Origin: Athripsodes cinereus
Taxonomy: Eukaryota; Arthropoda; Insecta; Trichoptera; Leptoceridae
Reading direction: 5' to 3'
Assembly: GCA_947579605.1 (NCBI GenBank)
Contig: OX388305.1
Coordinates: forward strand, 39,755,542-39,819,541
DNA: 64,000 nucleotides
Shown: positions 36,301 through 46,100 of the stretch, piece by piece
Layout of the letters: every line of letters starts with the position of its first letter
Position numbering within the stretch: position 1 is the first letter of the stretch
The notes under the pieces: model-generated
Told to the model about the DNA's origin: nothing
Database searches by the model: none
What the model saw: only the letters and a program-made list of their open reading frames with translations
Made by a program: the position numbers and the translations under genes

Positions 36301-38691
36301 GTAAAAAATCACAAATAAAATGCTGAACATCTCAAATTCAGCAATTGGTATGTCACCCATCTTGAACGTATTATTTTTCAACCGGTGGGAGAGAACAACT
36401 TGCAAGTTAATTACATACATTGCAGAATCTCTTAAAGGCCGATTCGCGATCAATAAAGTCACTAATAATAATATAATTGCTTTATTTTAAATAATTTACC
36501 ATTGAATAAGCGCCATCAAAAACAACACACCTTGTCACCAATATACGGTAATTAATAAAACAAATAACATAAAAATATCTATGTGTATTACCTTCATTTG
36601 CATGTTGGTTTCTCTGGTGCCAAGTAAATGTCTGACTCCCTCGTAAGTTGATATGTAGAATACTCCAGATACTATTTGAGGCTGAAAAAGTTATTTATTT
36701 ATTTATTAACAATCCACGGTGCTAGCCTTTAACATGTTATATATTTACATACATAGTTCATATGATGTACACACAAGTATAGAAAATTAAGACACAACAA
36801 TCATAGTAAAAAGACAACAAAACACAAAAAAAAGAAAAATATAATTATCAATATCACAGCATAAGTTATGAATAGAGAAAAAAAACCAATGGATCACAAG
36901 TCAATTCAATAGTAGGTAGTCTTGTCAAATTTTCAATAAACAAGGAGGAGTATTTATGTGATTATTTCAAATAAAAAAATAAATGGGACGTCAAGTAGTA
37001 CACGGTCTTTAAAAATAGATGTTGTAAAATTAATAATATTTAGTGTCAATAGAACACTGAGAAATGTCAAATTATTGAAAAATGTTGAAACAAAAACAGA
37101 TATTTAGTGTGGTCAATTTGGGTGTCAATTATAATCATATTATGATGAGAAGAAGTAAGCTACTATTGGATAGAGGTAACACACTTGAGTCACAAGGTCT
37201 CAGGTTCGATTCTCGTCCAGGACATAATAACATAAGTAACATATTCACACAGATCGAGCTAATTCCAAACCAAGATATGAATCTTGTATTATGGTTACTA
37301 ACGCGACAATTAGCATATATATACAATGCACTAAACACACATACATGTAACACCCAGACCCCAAAGATTGACGAAAGTACTCGAGATTTTAAATAAACCT
37401 AAGTGAAAAATTAACTGTGTTGTGTAATAAAAATAAAATATCAGTATGAATTTTCACTCTGTGAATGTATAGAGCAGTGTTTCCCAACCTTCTTCATGCC
37501 ATGCCCCACTGTAGTCTTTTCAAAGTCAGATGCCCCACCAGCCTCTTTTTTAATTACTTAAACAATTGGTAAATTTTCAATAATATGTGGAAGCGCAGTG
37601 CTCCACCATGAGAAACACTGGTATAGACTTTAGAATTATTATTTCTTTTTCATTAATTAAATCAAACTTTGGAGACTTGATAACCAAAGATGACTATGAA
37701 AATCTATTATTCTGTCTTTCCCTCATGTTGGATCTCTTGTGAGGTAAGCAGAGAAAACGGAATGACGATTCCATCTACTAGCCTTACACTAAATATTTAA
37801 TTCAAGGTAGGTTTATCGTTCTCGACTAACCGAAGATATCCAGAAGCCTCTGTAGAGTCCTAAAACCCCGTTGTGTTTGTATATTTTGGTGCCTGCATCT
37901 ATCATTCCCTTGTAAGCCTCCTTCCTTCTCTGTACCTGCAGTTGGGTCTTGATCAACGTCAGAGGATACAGGAGACATCGAACTAGAATATAAAATAAAA
38001 AACAATAAAAAATTATATTACTATCTATGAAGTAATTATTTTAAGTAAACCTAACAACAAATCTCTGCGTATAACATTATGGTATTTTACCACTTACAAA
38101 TGGGTAAACCAGTGGATAAAATATAATTCTATATACCATAGAAGATTAAATTAATGATACATAATTATATGATACATAATACAGAAGACTAAATTAATGA
38201 TACATAAGACAGACGTTAAGTCATAGACAGACAACACTTAGGTCTTGTCAAGATATTACATACTATAGCTGCACATACTACACAGCATAAGTAGATAAAC
38301 ATCATTAGCAGGTAATCTTTTTAAATTACAACCTTAAGAGATAACCATAAATGACCATCAATTTGCATTCATTACATTGCGCATTTATTGACAGCTACAA
38401 ATTATACACATTGTAATAGATAATAATTAATTACTTATTTAAGTAACATATGTAATTACTAGACAAGCTACACAGCTATGGATTATCTTAAGGTCATGAT
38501 AGATATTTCGCAAAGTATTGTGAAAAAAGTAATTACATAAATTCTAGAACACATTAAAAAATTGACAAAATCTTACCAGAGAAGCTACTGAGCATAGACA
38601 ATGGAAAGAATTTAGTTTTATCCATCATCTCCCATTCTATGGTTGTGATGAGCTGCGGAGTGGGATTCTCCGTTACTGATGTAGAACCCAT
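33348..38691 (-). CDS. SLC25A44: SLC25A44-type mitochondrial carrier (complete)
   Basis: SLC25A44 is a mitochondrial inner-membrane carrier that imports branched-chain amino acids in mammals. Coding exons on the minus strand are 38691-38577, 37982-37831, 36681-36592, 35778-35659, 35316-35130, 34176-34049 and 33542-33348. All borders are GT/AG and phases agree, giving 328 residues (human protein 314). The N-terminus has the family phrase TIEWEMMDKTKFF. The three carrier repeats show YPLTLIK (residues 44-50; Thr replaces the usual acidic residue, as in the human protein), VPFDILS (136-142) and NPLDIVRTRLQ (254-264). Other marks are GLYRGFW, GYYRGYLASL and SALWWAFYHTY, typical of this subfamily, and a C-terminal VRW. 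The start is the first methionine of the exon. Introns carry TE insertions. Confidence 0.93.
33590..33608. repeat. (CT)n microsatellite
   Basis: A pure CT run in SLC25A44 intron 6, about 50 bp upstream of exon 7 in plus coordinates. Confidence 0.8.
34021..34040. repeat. (GTAGT)n pentanucleotide repeat beside a splice donor
   Basis: Four clean GTAGT units lie on the plus strand, eight bases beyond the end of SLC25A44 exon 6 (34049). On the minus strand the repeat follows the donor GTACAT. Confidence 0.85.
34237..34662. mobile_element. TIR element, copy 2, in SLC25A44 intron 5
   Basis: The ends carry GTTATTCCACTATTGACTTT (about 34267) and its complement GTCAATAGTGGAATAAC (about 34611). The subterminal phrase AAGAGCTTCTGCTCTCATCA is opposite ATGATGAGAGCGGAAGCTCT. 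It is the same family as 9081-9544, but without a SINE. Its interior is about 240 bp of non-coding DNA. Confidence 0.75.
34733..34815 (+). pseudogene. Short LINE 3' scrap
   Basis: The phrase AAAGAAGTATGTAAAAATAG and CGCACCGTTCTCTCTCCCTA matches the end of the retrotransposon at 56651-56851 (EVCKDRSIWRSVLSAYP). Too short to say more. Confidence 0.45.
35451..35612 (+). repeat. Interspersed repeat (GGGATATGCCGTGATG family)
   Basis: Runs from AATAAAGACATTTTTACATC through GTTTGCCACCCATCCTGAAT and CAGCTGGTCTGC to CCACTTGAGGGATATGCCGT with a (TAG)n end. The order is the same as at 41185-41391. It lies in SLC25A44 intron 4. Confidence 0.6.
35916..36284 (+). pseudogene. CR1-like non-LTR reverse transcriptase, C-terminal end
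   Basis: A 122-codon open frame antisense to SLC25A44, in its intron 3. It reads LRVHSLKLNRSVFVRNPHK, FLSNRVVDAWNWLPSG and SVNSFKNVFDRL. That is the usual last segment of CR1/Jockey-type LINE reverse transcriptases, where a short aromatic-rich NRVVxxWNxLP block precedes the stop. The polymerase core is absent, so it is a 5'-truncated copy. The open frame is intact, so the insertion may be young. An 18-bp hairpin (35897-35936) spans its 5' junction. The frame start is a non-ATG codon and not a real start. Confidence 0.75.
37144..37362 (+). mobile_element. tRNA-derived SINE, family 1, copy 2
   Basis: A-box-like TGGATAGAGG (37167-37176) and B box CAGGTTCGATTCTCG (37201-37215) are followed by the family body CACACAGATCGAGCTAATTC and ACATACATGTAACACCCAGA. 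It lies in SLC25A44 intron 2, antisense to the gene. Confidence 0.75.
37475..37620. mobile_element. 146-bp hAT-type MITE
   Basis: Starts CAGTGTTTCCCAACC and ends GAGAAACACTG, a hAT-style inverted end. It is flanked by 8-bp duplications GTATAGAG (37467-37474) and GTATAGAC (37621-37628) with one mismatch. It lies in SLC25A44 intron 2. Confidence 0.8.
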
Positions 38692-39473
38692 TCTTATTTC
38701 AAATAATAAAACGGATTTAAATAACTGTCTCAGTTCACAAATATTTATAAAACAAAAATATAGTTTTATCTGAGGATTTTTTAATCATTTTAATATTGTT
38801 CTTCAGCGCCATATTGCAAACACATTCACATAACATAAAAGTTTTAAACGTCAACATATTTCACATAGCAACACTAATATTAAATTTCATTCTTATTTTA
38901 AAATATTCAAACTATTTTTAGAACACTTTTTATACAAATTGACAATGCCAACAAATATCTTATTTTAGCATCATTTAAATATTTTAAAAAATCAACATGA
39001 TATCATTTTAAATTCAAGAAGTAAGCATTCATTTAAATATTAGTTTGAGAATCTCAATTGAATTTCGGTTTAAAGTAAATAATATTAATTCATGCTTCAA
39101 ACTTTATTTGTATTATCAAACAAACTTCTTTACTAAACTGTCAAACGATGTAACATTTTCACCAGAATATTAAATAATTTATTTATTTACTATTTACTAA
39201 GTACATCTATTTATACTTAATTTGTTTTTAAGCGATTGTTTATACTCAACAATTATTAAAACAAATAATTTACTACATTTCTTTTGTATAACTAAAGATT
39301 ATAATTATTGAAATAATTCTTATTATTTACAATAATTATCTAAATATCAATAAGATTGTTTAATTTAATTTTTATTATCGATAATAAGCCAAATATCCGA
39401 CACGATAGTAAATGGTAACAAATAATAAAATAAGCAATGTGATGTCGAATATATATTCAGCTAAAATCTTTCG
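38692..39473. promoter_or_regulatory. Upstream region of SLC25A44
   Basis: Contains a 25-codon upstream ATG frame (minus strand 38812-38735, starting in GCAATATGGCGC) that would precede the main start if transcription begins above it. A palindromic TATCGATA, the DREF-type element of Drosophila promoters, lies at 39376-39383. No TATA box or start site can be fixed from sequence alone. Confidence 0.3.
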
Positions 39474-39562
39474 TCATCCACGTAACAGCCAATAGTTCTC
39501 GTCGACTCTCTGTAACCGGAATGTACCCGCTGCTGTGAAATACTCCATGCTGTCTGTAATAT
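39474..39562 (-). other. Candidate terminal exon of an unidentified minus-strand gene
   Basis: A good acceptor on the minus strand (tatttttccag) ends at 39563. The exon then reads ITDSMEYFTAAGTFRLQ and VDENYWLLRG to a stop at 39476-39474. AATAAA lies ~100 bases downstream (39376-39371, minus). The base composition is clearly richer in GC than the surroundings. A possible upstream exon ends at 40523 (donor TTG|GTGAGA) and would join in phase: its last 33 codons are open (IPFGYEVYCILKDSAVSL) but have no ATG. Methionine at 39548 would then be the first start, giving only 24 residues. I do not recognise the protein. Confidence 0.3.
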
Positions 39563-39777
39563 CTGGAAAAATAGAGCAAATTAGAATCATCAGGACAAAA
39601 CAGAAATAATTTACCAAGAAACATATCTAAAAATATTATCTTTAAATATTAATCAAAATTCATTCAATAAATATTGATTAAAACAATTGAACTATGATAC
39701 TAAGATTGAAAAAATAAATAAAATAAAATAATTTTTGTTTACTAAAAACAATTTATTGGTGGTACAATAAAGACAAC

Positions 39778-39900
39778 CATTCATCTATCCCATCACGACA
39801 TCTACCACAAGTGGGGTAGCCACTGGATCAACTGCTTGTAATAAACATGCAGTCGATATGAGGCATAGTCATCACAAAACTGATGATTTTGAATTTAAGA
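39778..39900 (-). repeat. Interspersed repeat (GGGATATGCCGTGATG family), minus copy
   Basis: The complement of the 41185 repeat's 3' end: ATCCCATCACGACATCTACC, ACAAGTGGGGTAGCCACTGG and ATGCAG follow in order. Confidence 0.5.
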
Positions 39901-40748
39901 ACGGGGGGTCTATTCCTTACCGTGGATTCCAACCGATAAAGATAAAAACCTACACTTTGTATACTTTAATTTCATTTCAACTTTGCATTTTACCTTGCTT
40001 TTAATTTGACTATTGTCTAAATTTAGCTGTGATAAACACAACTATAATATTTTAATGTCTCAAGCATTACATTCAGTAAACACAGAGGGTTATTTTGACA
40101 AAATTCAATAAATTACTGCAGAGAAATGATGCAACACATTTATATTTATTATATACTCGCAGAAAGATGATGATTTACTGGGCAAACAACCACAAAGCAG
40201 TCTAAAATGATCCCTTCCTGGTTTATAAACAATATTATCTTTTAGAGCTGTAAGTATTTCTCACAATACAAGAAACATCAATAACTTAGTAAGGTTATCG
40301 CGACATGCCTAAAAATATATTGTATATTTATTGTAATGCAAATATAGAATTTCGAACAATTATGTTTGACGTACAAAAATATGATAGATCTAACAGTGTT
40401 AAGGTTACGACCTAATAATGTATATAAATCAAGGTTACATCAGATAGGTACACAATACAAGATTTTACTCATGGATAAAACATTAAAATAATACCTATAG
40501 TCATTAAAATAAAGATTCTCACCAAGCTCACCGCGCTATCTTTTAAAATGCAATACACTTCGTATCCAAATGGAATCAACAACGAAGAATAATATAAAGC
40601 ATTTAAATAGTTTTGAATATTTCACATATTTACGTCACTTAAAGCATGATTACAACATTATAGAAGCCATGACACATTAGTATTGTTAAGCTGGTAGCAG
40701 TGCCTCATATCAGCTGATAAGAGGATTCTGTTACCAACTAATAAATAA

Positions 40749-40905
40749 TAGCGTAAATATTAGTCATAGACTTTAATACTATATACCTAGACAGAGTACT
40801 TCGGTAACTTTTCATAGCGGTGAAGTGAGGCAAACAAAGATTGTCTCTTTCGCACAGTTGGTTGGCAAGAACTATGGCAATTTGTATGGGAAATGTGGAG
40901 TATGC
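40749..40905 (-). repeat. Dispersed repeat (GTCTAGGTATATA family), copy 1
   Basis: On the minus strand it reads CTTGCCAACCAACTGTGCG, CGCTATGAAAAGTTACCGAA and GTCTAGGTATATAG, then TATTAAAGTCTATGA. A related sequence in the opposite orientation is at 42316-42462. Confidence 0.6.
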
Positions 40906-41184
40906 TGTGAAATTTTCGCATTTATTTAACTAAAATAGACGTAACAGTTGAAAAATTAAAATGAATCGATTAAGAAAGCAATTGAGATGTCTAGTAATAT
41001 AAAAAATACCAACATGGTTTTTGTTTATTTTTCCAATGTTTATGAGGTGATTCTTACATTGTTCATATGTTTGGCTCATGTACTCAAACTACCAAAATAA
41101 AACCCCCAGAGTAGAATGTTATTTTACTTTATTTAATAACACAATAATACGTCTTTACAGGACAATAAGAGTTTGGAGCTTCTA

Positions 41185-41391
41185 TTTTCGAGTGTCCTGT
41201 AAAAGGCAGGTGTTCGAAAAAATAAAGACATTGTACATCTTAAATTCAGCGATGAGGTTTGCCACCCAACCTGAATGTCTTGATTTTATATTGGCACGAA
41301 GAGGGCAGCTTGCATGTTTCTTACATGCAGCTGGTCCGCTGGTTACCCCACTTGTGGGATATGCCGTGATGATATTGTAATAGTAGTAGCT
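41185..41391 (+). repeat. Interspersed repeat (GGGATATGCCGTGATG family), best copy
   Basis: Order of blocks: GTGTCCTGTAAAAGGCAGG, AATTCAGCGATGAGGTTTGC, CACCCAACCTGAATGTCTTG, TACATGCAGCTGGTCCGCTG, CCCACTTGTGGGATATGCCG, then a (TAG)n end. Shorter or inverted versions are seen at 560-660, 27320-27372, 35451-35612, 39778-39900, 43656-43790, 44690-44750 and 45796-45990. The constant 3' microsatellite end suggests a retroposed family, but no pol III boxes or coding frame were found. Confidence 0.6.
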
Positions 41392-41896
41392 TCTATTTGA
41401 GCCAATATCTCAAATATATGTAGATACATATTAACTTTTATGTCACATAGAGGATAATCTCTGAATTCATTACACAGTAGATCCACTGGCTATCTTTTTC
41501 ATAGGAGATAAATAGATGAAAATATATACAGAGAATAAATTCTCGATCTTTATCACAGGTGAACTAGAATTGGTTTGATTAACATTTTTAGTCATTCAAC
41601 GGAGATGAAATTTAGATCCAACCCTGGCTCCTGGGTCACCTCTTGCTTTCAAAAATATAGAAAACAATATTAAAGATGTTTGTGGAGTAAATGTGGTTTG
41701 TGAAATAATTAAAGAAAGAAATCATTATAATAAATAAACTTTATTGAAATTATTTTAAATGTACAAATAGTTTTCATATACCTACTACATACCAAATTAA
41801 AGTTTTTTTTATTTATTCATTTATTCGGATAACAAAACATTTGAAAATACATGTGAACAGAAATAATATACAAAATCACAAAACGAAAACAATTTT

Positions 41897-41998
41897 ATCA
41901 GCACTTTGCAATCATTGTTAGTGTTCGACCAAAAATAGGGTTTTGATATCAGCACTTTGCAATCATTGTTAGTGTTCGACCAAAAATAGGGTTTTGAT
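41897..41998. repeat. 51-bp perfect tandem duplication
   Basis: Two copies starting atcagcactttgcaatcatt at 41897 and 41948. They are identical over the 51-bp unit. Confidence 0.9.
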
Positions 41999-42315
41999 TG
42001 AAGCCGATTACCTTCGGCCAGATGTATAAAGTGAATCCTTATATTATATCTGTTAAAATATACTAAAATAAATTTAGAGTCCGATAAAGATTTCATTGAT
42101 TAGCAAAAAAAGTATATCAATAAAATAACTATTACTAACTTAATATTAAAACTATGAACTACTGTATACAGTCAATACAATTTTAAAACCACACCAAACT
42201 TAAAATAAAAAGAAAAACCGGATTATAATTAATACCAAACACTAAACAAATCCTTAGTATTATAAAAACATTCATTCAAAAGTATAAAATATGGTATAAA
42301 CGAGGATATTATAAC

Positions 42316-42462
42316 GAAACACGAGGAACCGTCAAGCAAACGTACCGCAGAAACCAATGTTTTGCCAACCAGCTAACGAAAAGTGCCGTGCAATTCGACA
42401 CACTTTTGATGGTGAGTACGCCGTCTAGGTATATAATATAAAAGTCTATGATATTAGTCAGC
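42316..42462 (+). repeat. Dispersed repeat (GTCTAGGTATATA family), copy 2
   Basis: Reads TTTTGCCAACCAGCTAACG, then CCGTCTAGGTATATAATAT and AAAGTCTATGATATTAGTC. It is the inverted partner of 40749-40905 but diverged in the middle. Confidence 0.55.
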
Positions 42463-43168
42463 AAATTAATCATTATATCTCATTTCAAACAAAAATATAT
42501 CTACATGACATTGTATATATTGTATATCAATTTTATAATAAATATGATAAAAGGTTTCAAGAATACTTTCACATTTTAATTTTGCAAATAATTATATAAT
42601 AATATATTATACTTATATTTTATTGACCAAATTATAGTTAATATACATTAACTATCGAATATGATTTAATTATATGGCATTACAGGTCATTAAAATGAAC
42701 ATAGTATTGATCAAACTGCAAACAGGATAAGCAATATAAGGAAAAAGTTTTTCGTTGATAAAATTTGTAATAATTTAACTCTGATCGAATTTGTAACGAA
42801 TTATAAACAAAATAAATAAAATAAATTGTGAGAGTGGAATTATTGTATATTTTTCGCTCTCATGATTAACATGTTAATAAAATTGATTAGCTTCCTACAA
42901 CACCCTATTGTAGGTGGTGTTGGCTTCCTACTACGCTTTCATTCAAAAATGCGTTTAGAAGTTGGCTAGAAAATCAGAATAAATATGTATTAGTTGCCAT
43001 ATTAATGTGAAAAAGAAGAAAATATTTTGTTTGGACAGCTGACTGTCATTTTCAACAAAAACGAGAAGTTGTCGTAAATAAGATACGCCATAAATTTTAT
43101 TGTAAATGTTTATAAAAATCATGAGTTATTTTATTGTTGTGATCATTTAAGTAATTACAACATATATA
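42463..43168. promoter_or_regulatory. Upstream region of ATG4
   Basis: AT-rich DNA before the ATG4 start. An in-frame TAA at 43148-43150 shows the open frame does not extend upstream of the chosen ATG. No TATA box or initiator can be assigned confidently. Confidence 0.3.
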
Positions 43169-46100
43169 ATGGAGGCTATGTTTGATATTGCCTATCTAAG
43201 CCAAGATGGAACTTCTGCAGAACCCAATGATATTCCGATGACAAAGGAACCTGTCTGGATATTGGGAAGAAAGTACAATGCAATACAGGGTAATCCTTTG
43301 TTTACTTTTCCTCGTGTTTCTACAGCCGTATTGTTAAATTTATAACTCATTTAGAAATGGATTTGTCACCCATTTTTTTTTTTATATTTGTTTTATTTGA
43401 TGTACTATGAACATGTTGGTACCCATTGTTGACAGCTATGTTTACAGTCAACTTTTTTGATTAAGGAAATAGATTCATTGCTACATTATATACTATTCTT
43501 ATCTTGTTCATTATCTACACTCAAAATACATAATCAATGTGTTGTCAGGAGTTTTAAATTTCGTTTTATCCTTTAACTTCATTGTCTAGTTTGTGAACAA
43601 AATATGTATTGTTTATGTAGAAGTGAAATTGGTATAAACTCACCTTTATTGCCACATCTATCAATCTATACCATCACAGTATCCCTCACAAGTAGAGTAG
43701 CCAGTGAGTTACTTCTACATAATGAATGTACATAGCCCGCTCTGTGCCAAAAAAATTGAGAATATGGGTGAATGACATACCTTATTGTCGAATCGAAAGT
43801 AGTAAGTTTTTTACATTTATCTGTCTTTTTCGGGACACATAGAAAAGATTGAGATACCTATTTTATTCTAGATATTCCAGTCCATAAAATAATGAAATTG
43901 AAAATTTGAGTAATTATAATAAAATTCAGCCAGTAATGAATGCACAAAATTTTGACTCTTAAAAAATTAACTTTTTCTATGTATATATCTGCATAGTCAC
44001 ACCACGTCTCACAAGTGAGATAGCCAGCATACTAGCTATTACATAGAGTTGGTCGTTATAACGAGGAACGCGTGATATATTAAATTATTTTTACGGAGCA
44101 TGGTAGCAGAATATCGATATATCACGTCACACTATTATCGAGTGATTTCTAACGACGACCCGCTACTTCGTTCCGAACGACGTGAATTATCACAGATATC
44201 AAATTTTCTATGGAAAATCATTTAGGTATTACTAATACTGTTACTTATCGCGCCACCATACATTTTACTATGGACGACCATTTAGGTATTCCCGATTACG
44301 TTACAAATCACGCGGCGATACAATTTAGTATGGAAAATAATATTTAGGTATTATTTGAAAAGGAACGCGTTCTTTTTTTCGCCTCAAAACGGTACTACTA
44401 CGGACATCTGTTGATTGACACAAAAGTAGAATGAGTTCGAGATACGGGTAGATAATTATTCATAACCCTTTTATCACCTGAGTGGTCAAAGGACTATCTC
44501 CACATGATTTTACATTTTTATTTTTCATTAAATTAAATTAAAAACTTTTAATCCAATTAATATAGTAAATATATTTTACTATATTAATTTTATGATTGAT
44601 GTAATTTAAAAGAGATTATTTTAATCTTTCAATAATAACTATTTATATTATTATTAGAAAGGTTGGCAGACATATAAATAATAAAGTCAGGATGGGGGAC
44701 AAACCTCATCGCTAAGTTTAAGATCTTAAATGACTTTATGTTTTCGAACTTGCCTTTTTTATTTGCGCATTTAATCTTGCGTATCTTATTATTGTTCGTC
44801 GCCAGATAAAAAATATTTTTGAACAAAACCAGAGGAGGTCAATTTTTTTTTATGGGGGGGGGTGATAACGGTAGCTTTTCTAATAACAGAATATAAATAA
44901 ATAACAGTCGCTTACGTTCCATTATTTTCAAAGAGCCGTTATTCCCAACTCTACTATTACATATAATTGAATAAATATCATAAAAAATTGAGACATTCAG
45001 GATAGGAGACGTGCCTCATCACTTAATTTGTTACATTTATTTGCATATTTTATAAGACAATCAATAGCTTACGGACAATAGTGAGAACCTAAATAAGAAA
45101 TAGAATAAAATAATAACAAAATAATATAGCGATCTCTGTTGTTGTTTTCAGATATTGAAAAGATTCGTCGTGATATCACATCCATCATCTGGTTGACATA
45201 CAGGAAGAGTTTCATTCCAATCGGAGATGATGGACTCACCACAGACAAAGGCTGGGGCTGTATGCTGCGTTGTGGGCAGATGGTTTTGGCGCAGGCGCTT
45301 GTTGGAACACATTTGGATGCGGAATGGTGTTGGAATATTGAAACAAGGTATTAAAGAATATAAAATGCATAGACGATTCACACAGATTGGGCTAGTCCCA
45401 AACGCAGAGATGATTTTTGTATTGTGGGTACTAACACGAAGACACACATAATGTACAATGCACTAAACACATATACATGTAACACCCAGGCTCAGAACAA
45501 TTTGAAAAAGTACATTCTACATTTTGCTCTGGCCGAGAATCGAACCTGGGACATTTTTTTTATATTTCGTAGTCTATTTTCATTTACAGTTGAAATGTTT
45601 TGTTATATTTTTCAAGGGATCCAACTTACCTGAAAATAATACAAAGATTTGAAGAAAGGAAACAGGCTCCATTCTCCATTCACCAGATCGCTCTTATGGG
45701 GGCCTGTGAAGGGAAAGAAGTGGGACAGTGGTTTGGTCCCAACACAGTTGCACAAGTTTTAAGGTAACATAACTCATCATTCATTCTTACCATCAAAGCA
45801 TTTACCTCATGTGGAGTAGCCAGTGGTCCAAACGCATGTAATAAACATGCAGATCGTTCTCTCCATACCAGTAAAAGTTATTAAGACATTCAGGATGGGT
45901 GGCAAACATCATCACTACTGAATTTAAGATGTAAAATGTCTTAATTTTTTGGAACACCTGCCTTTTACAGGACACTCGAAAACTTAGGGAGAAGGGTGGG
46001 AAACCAATTCTTTACCATGTGCTCAACACAATGTTAACTGAATATTAATAAAATAAAAAAATTATGTATACAATATTCCAGATCAACGCATAAAATATAT

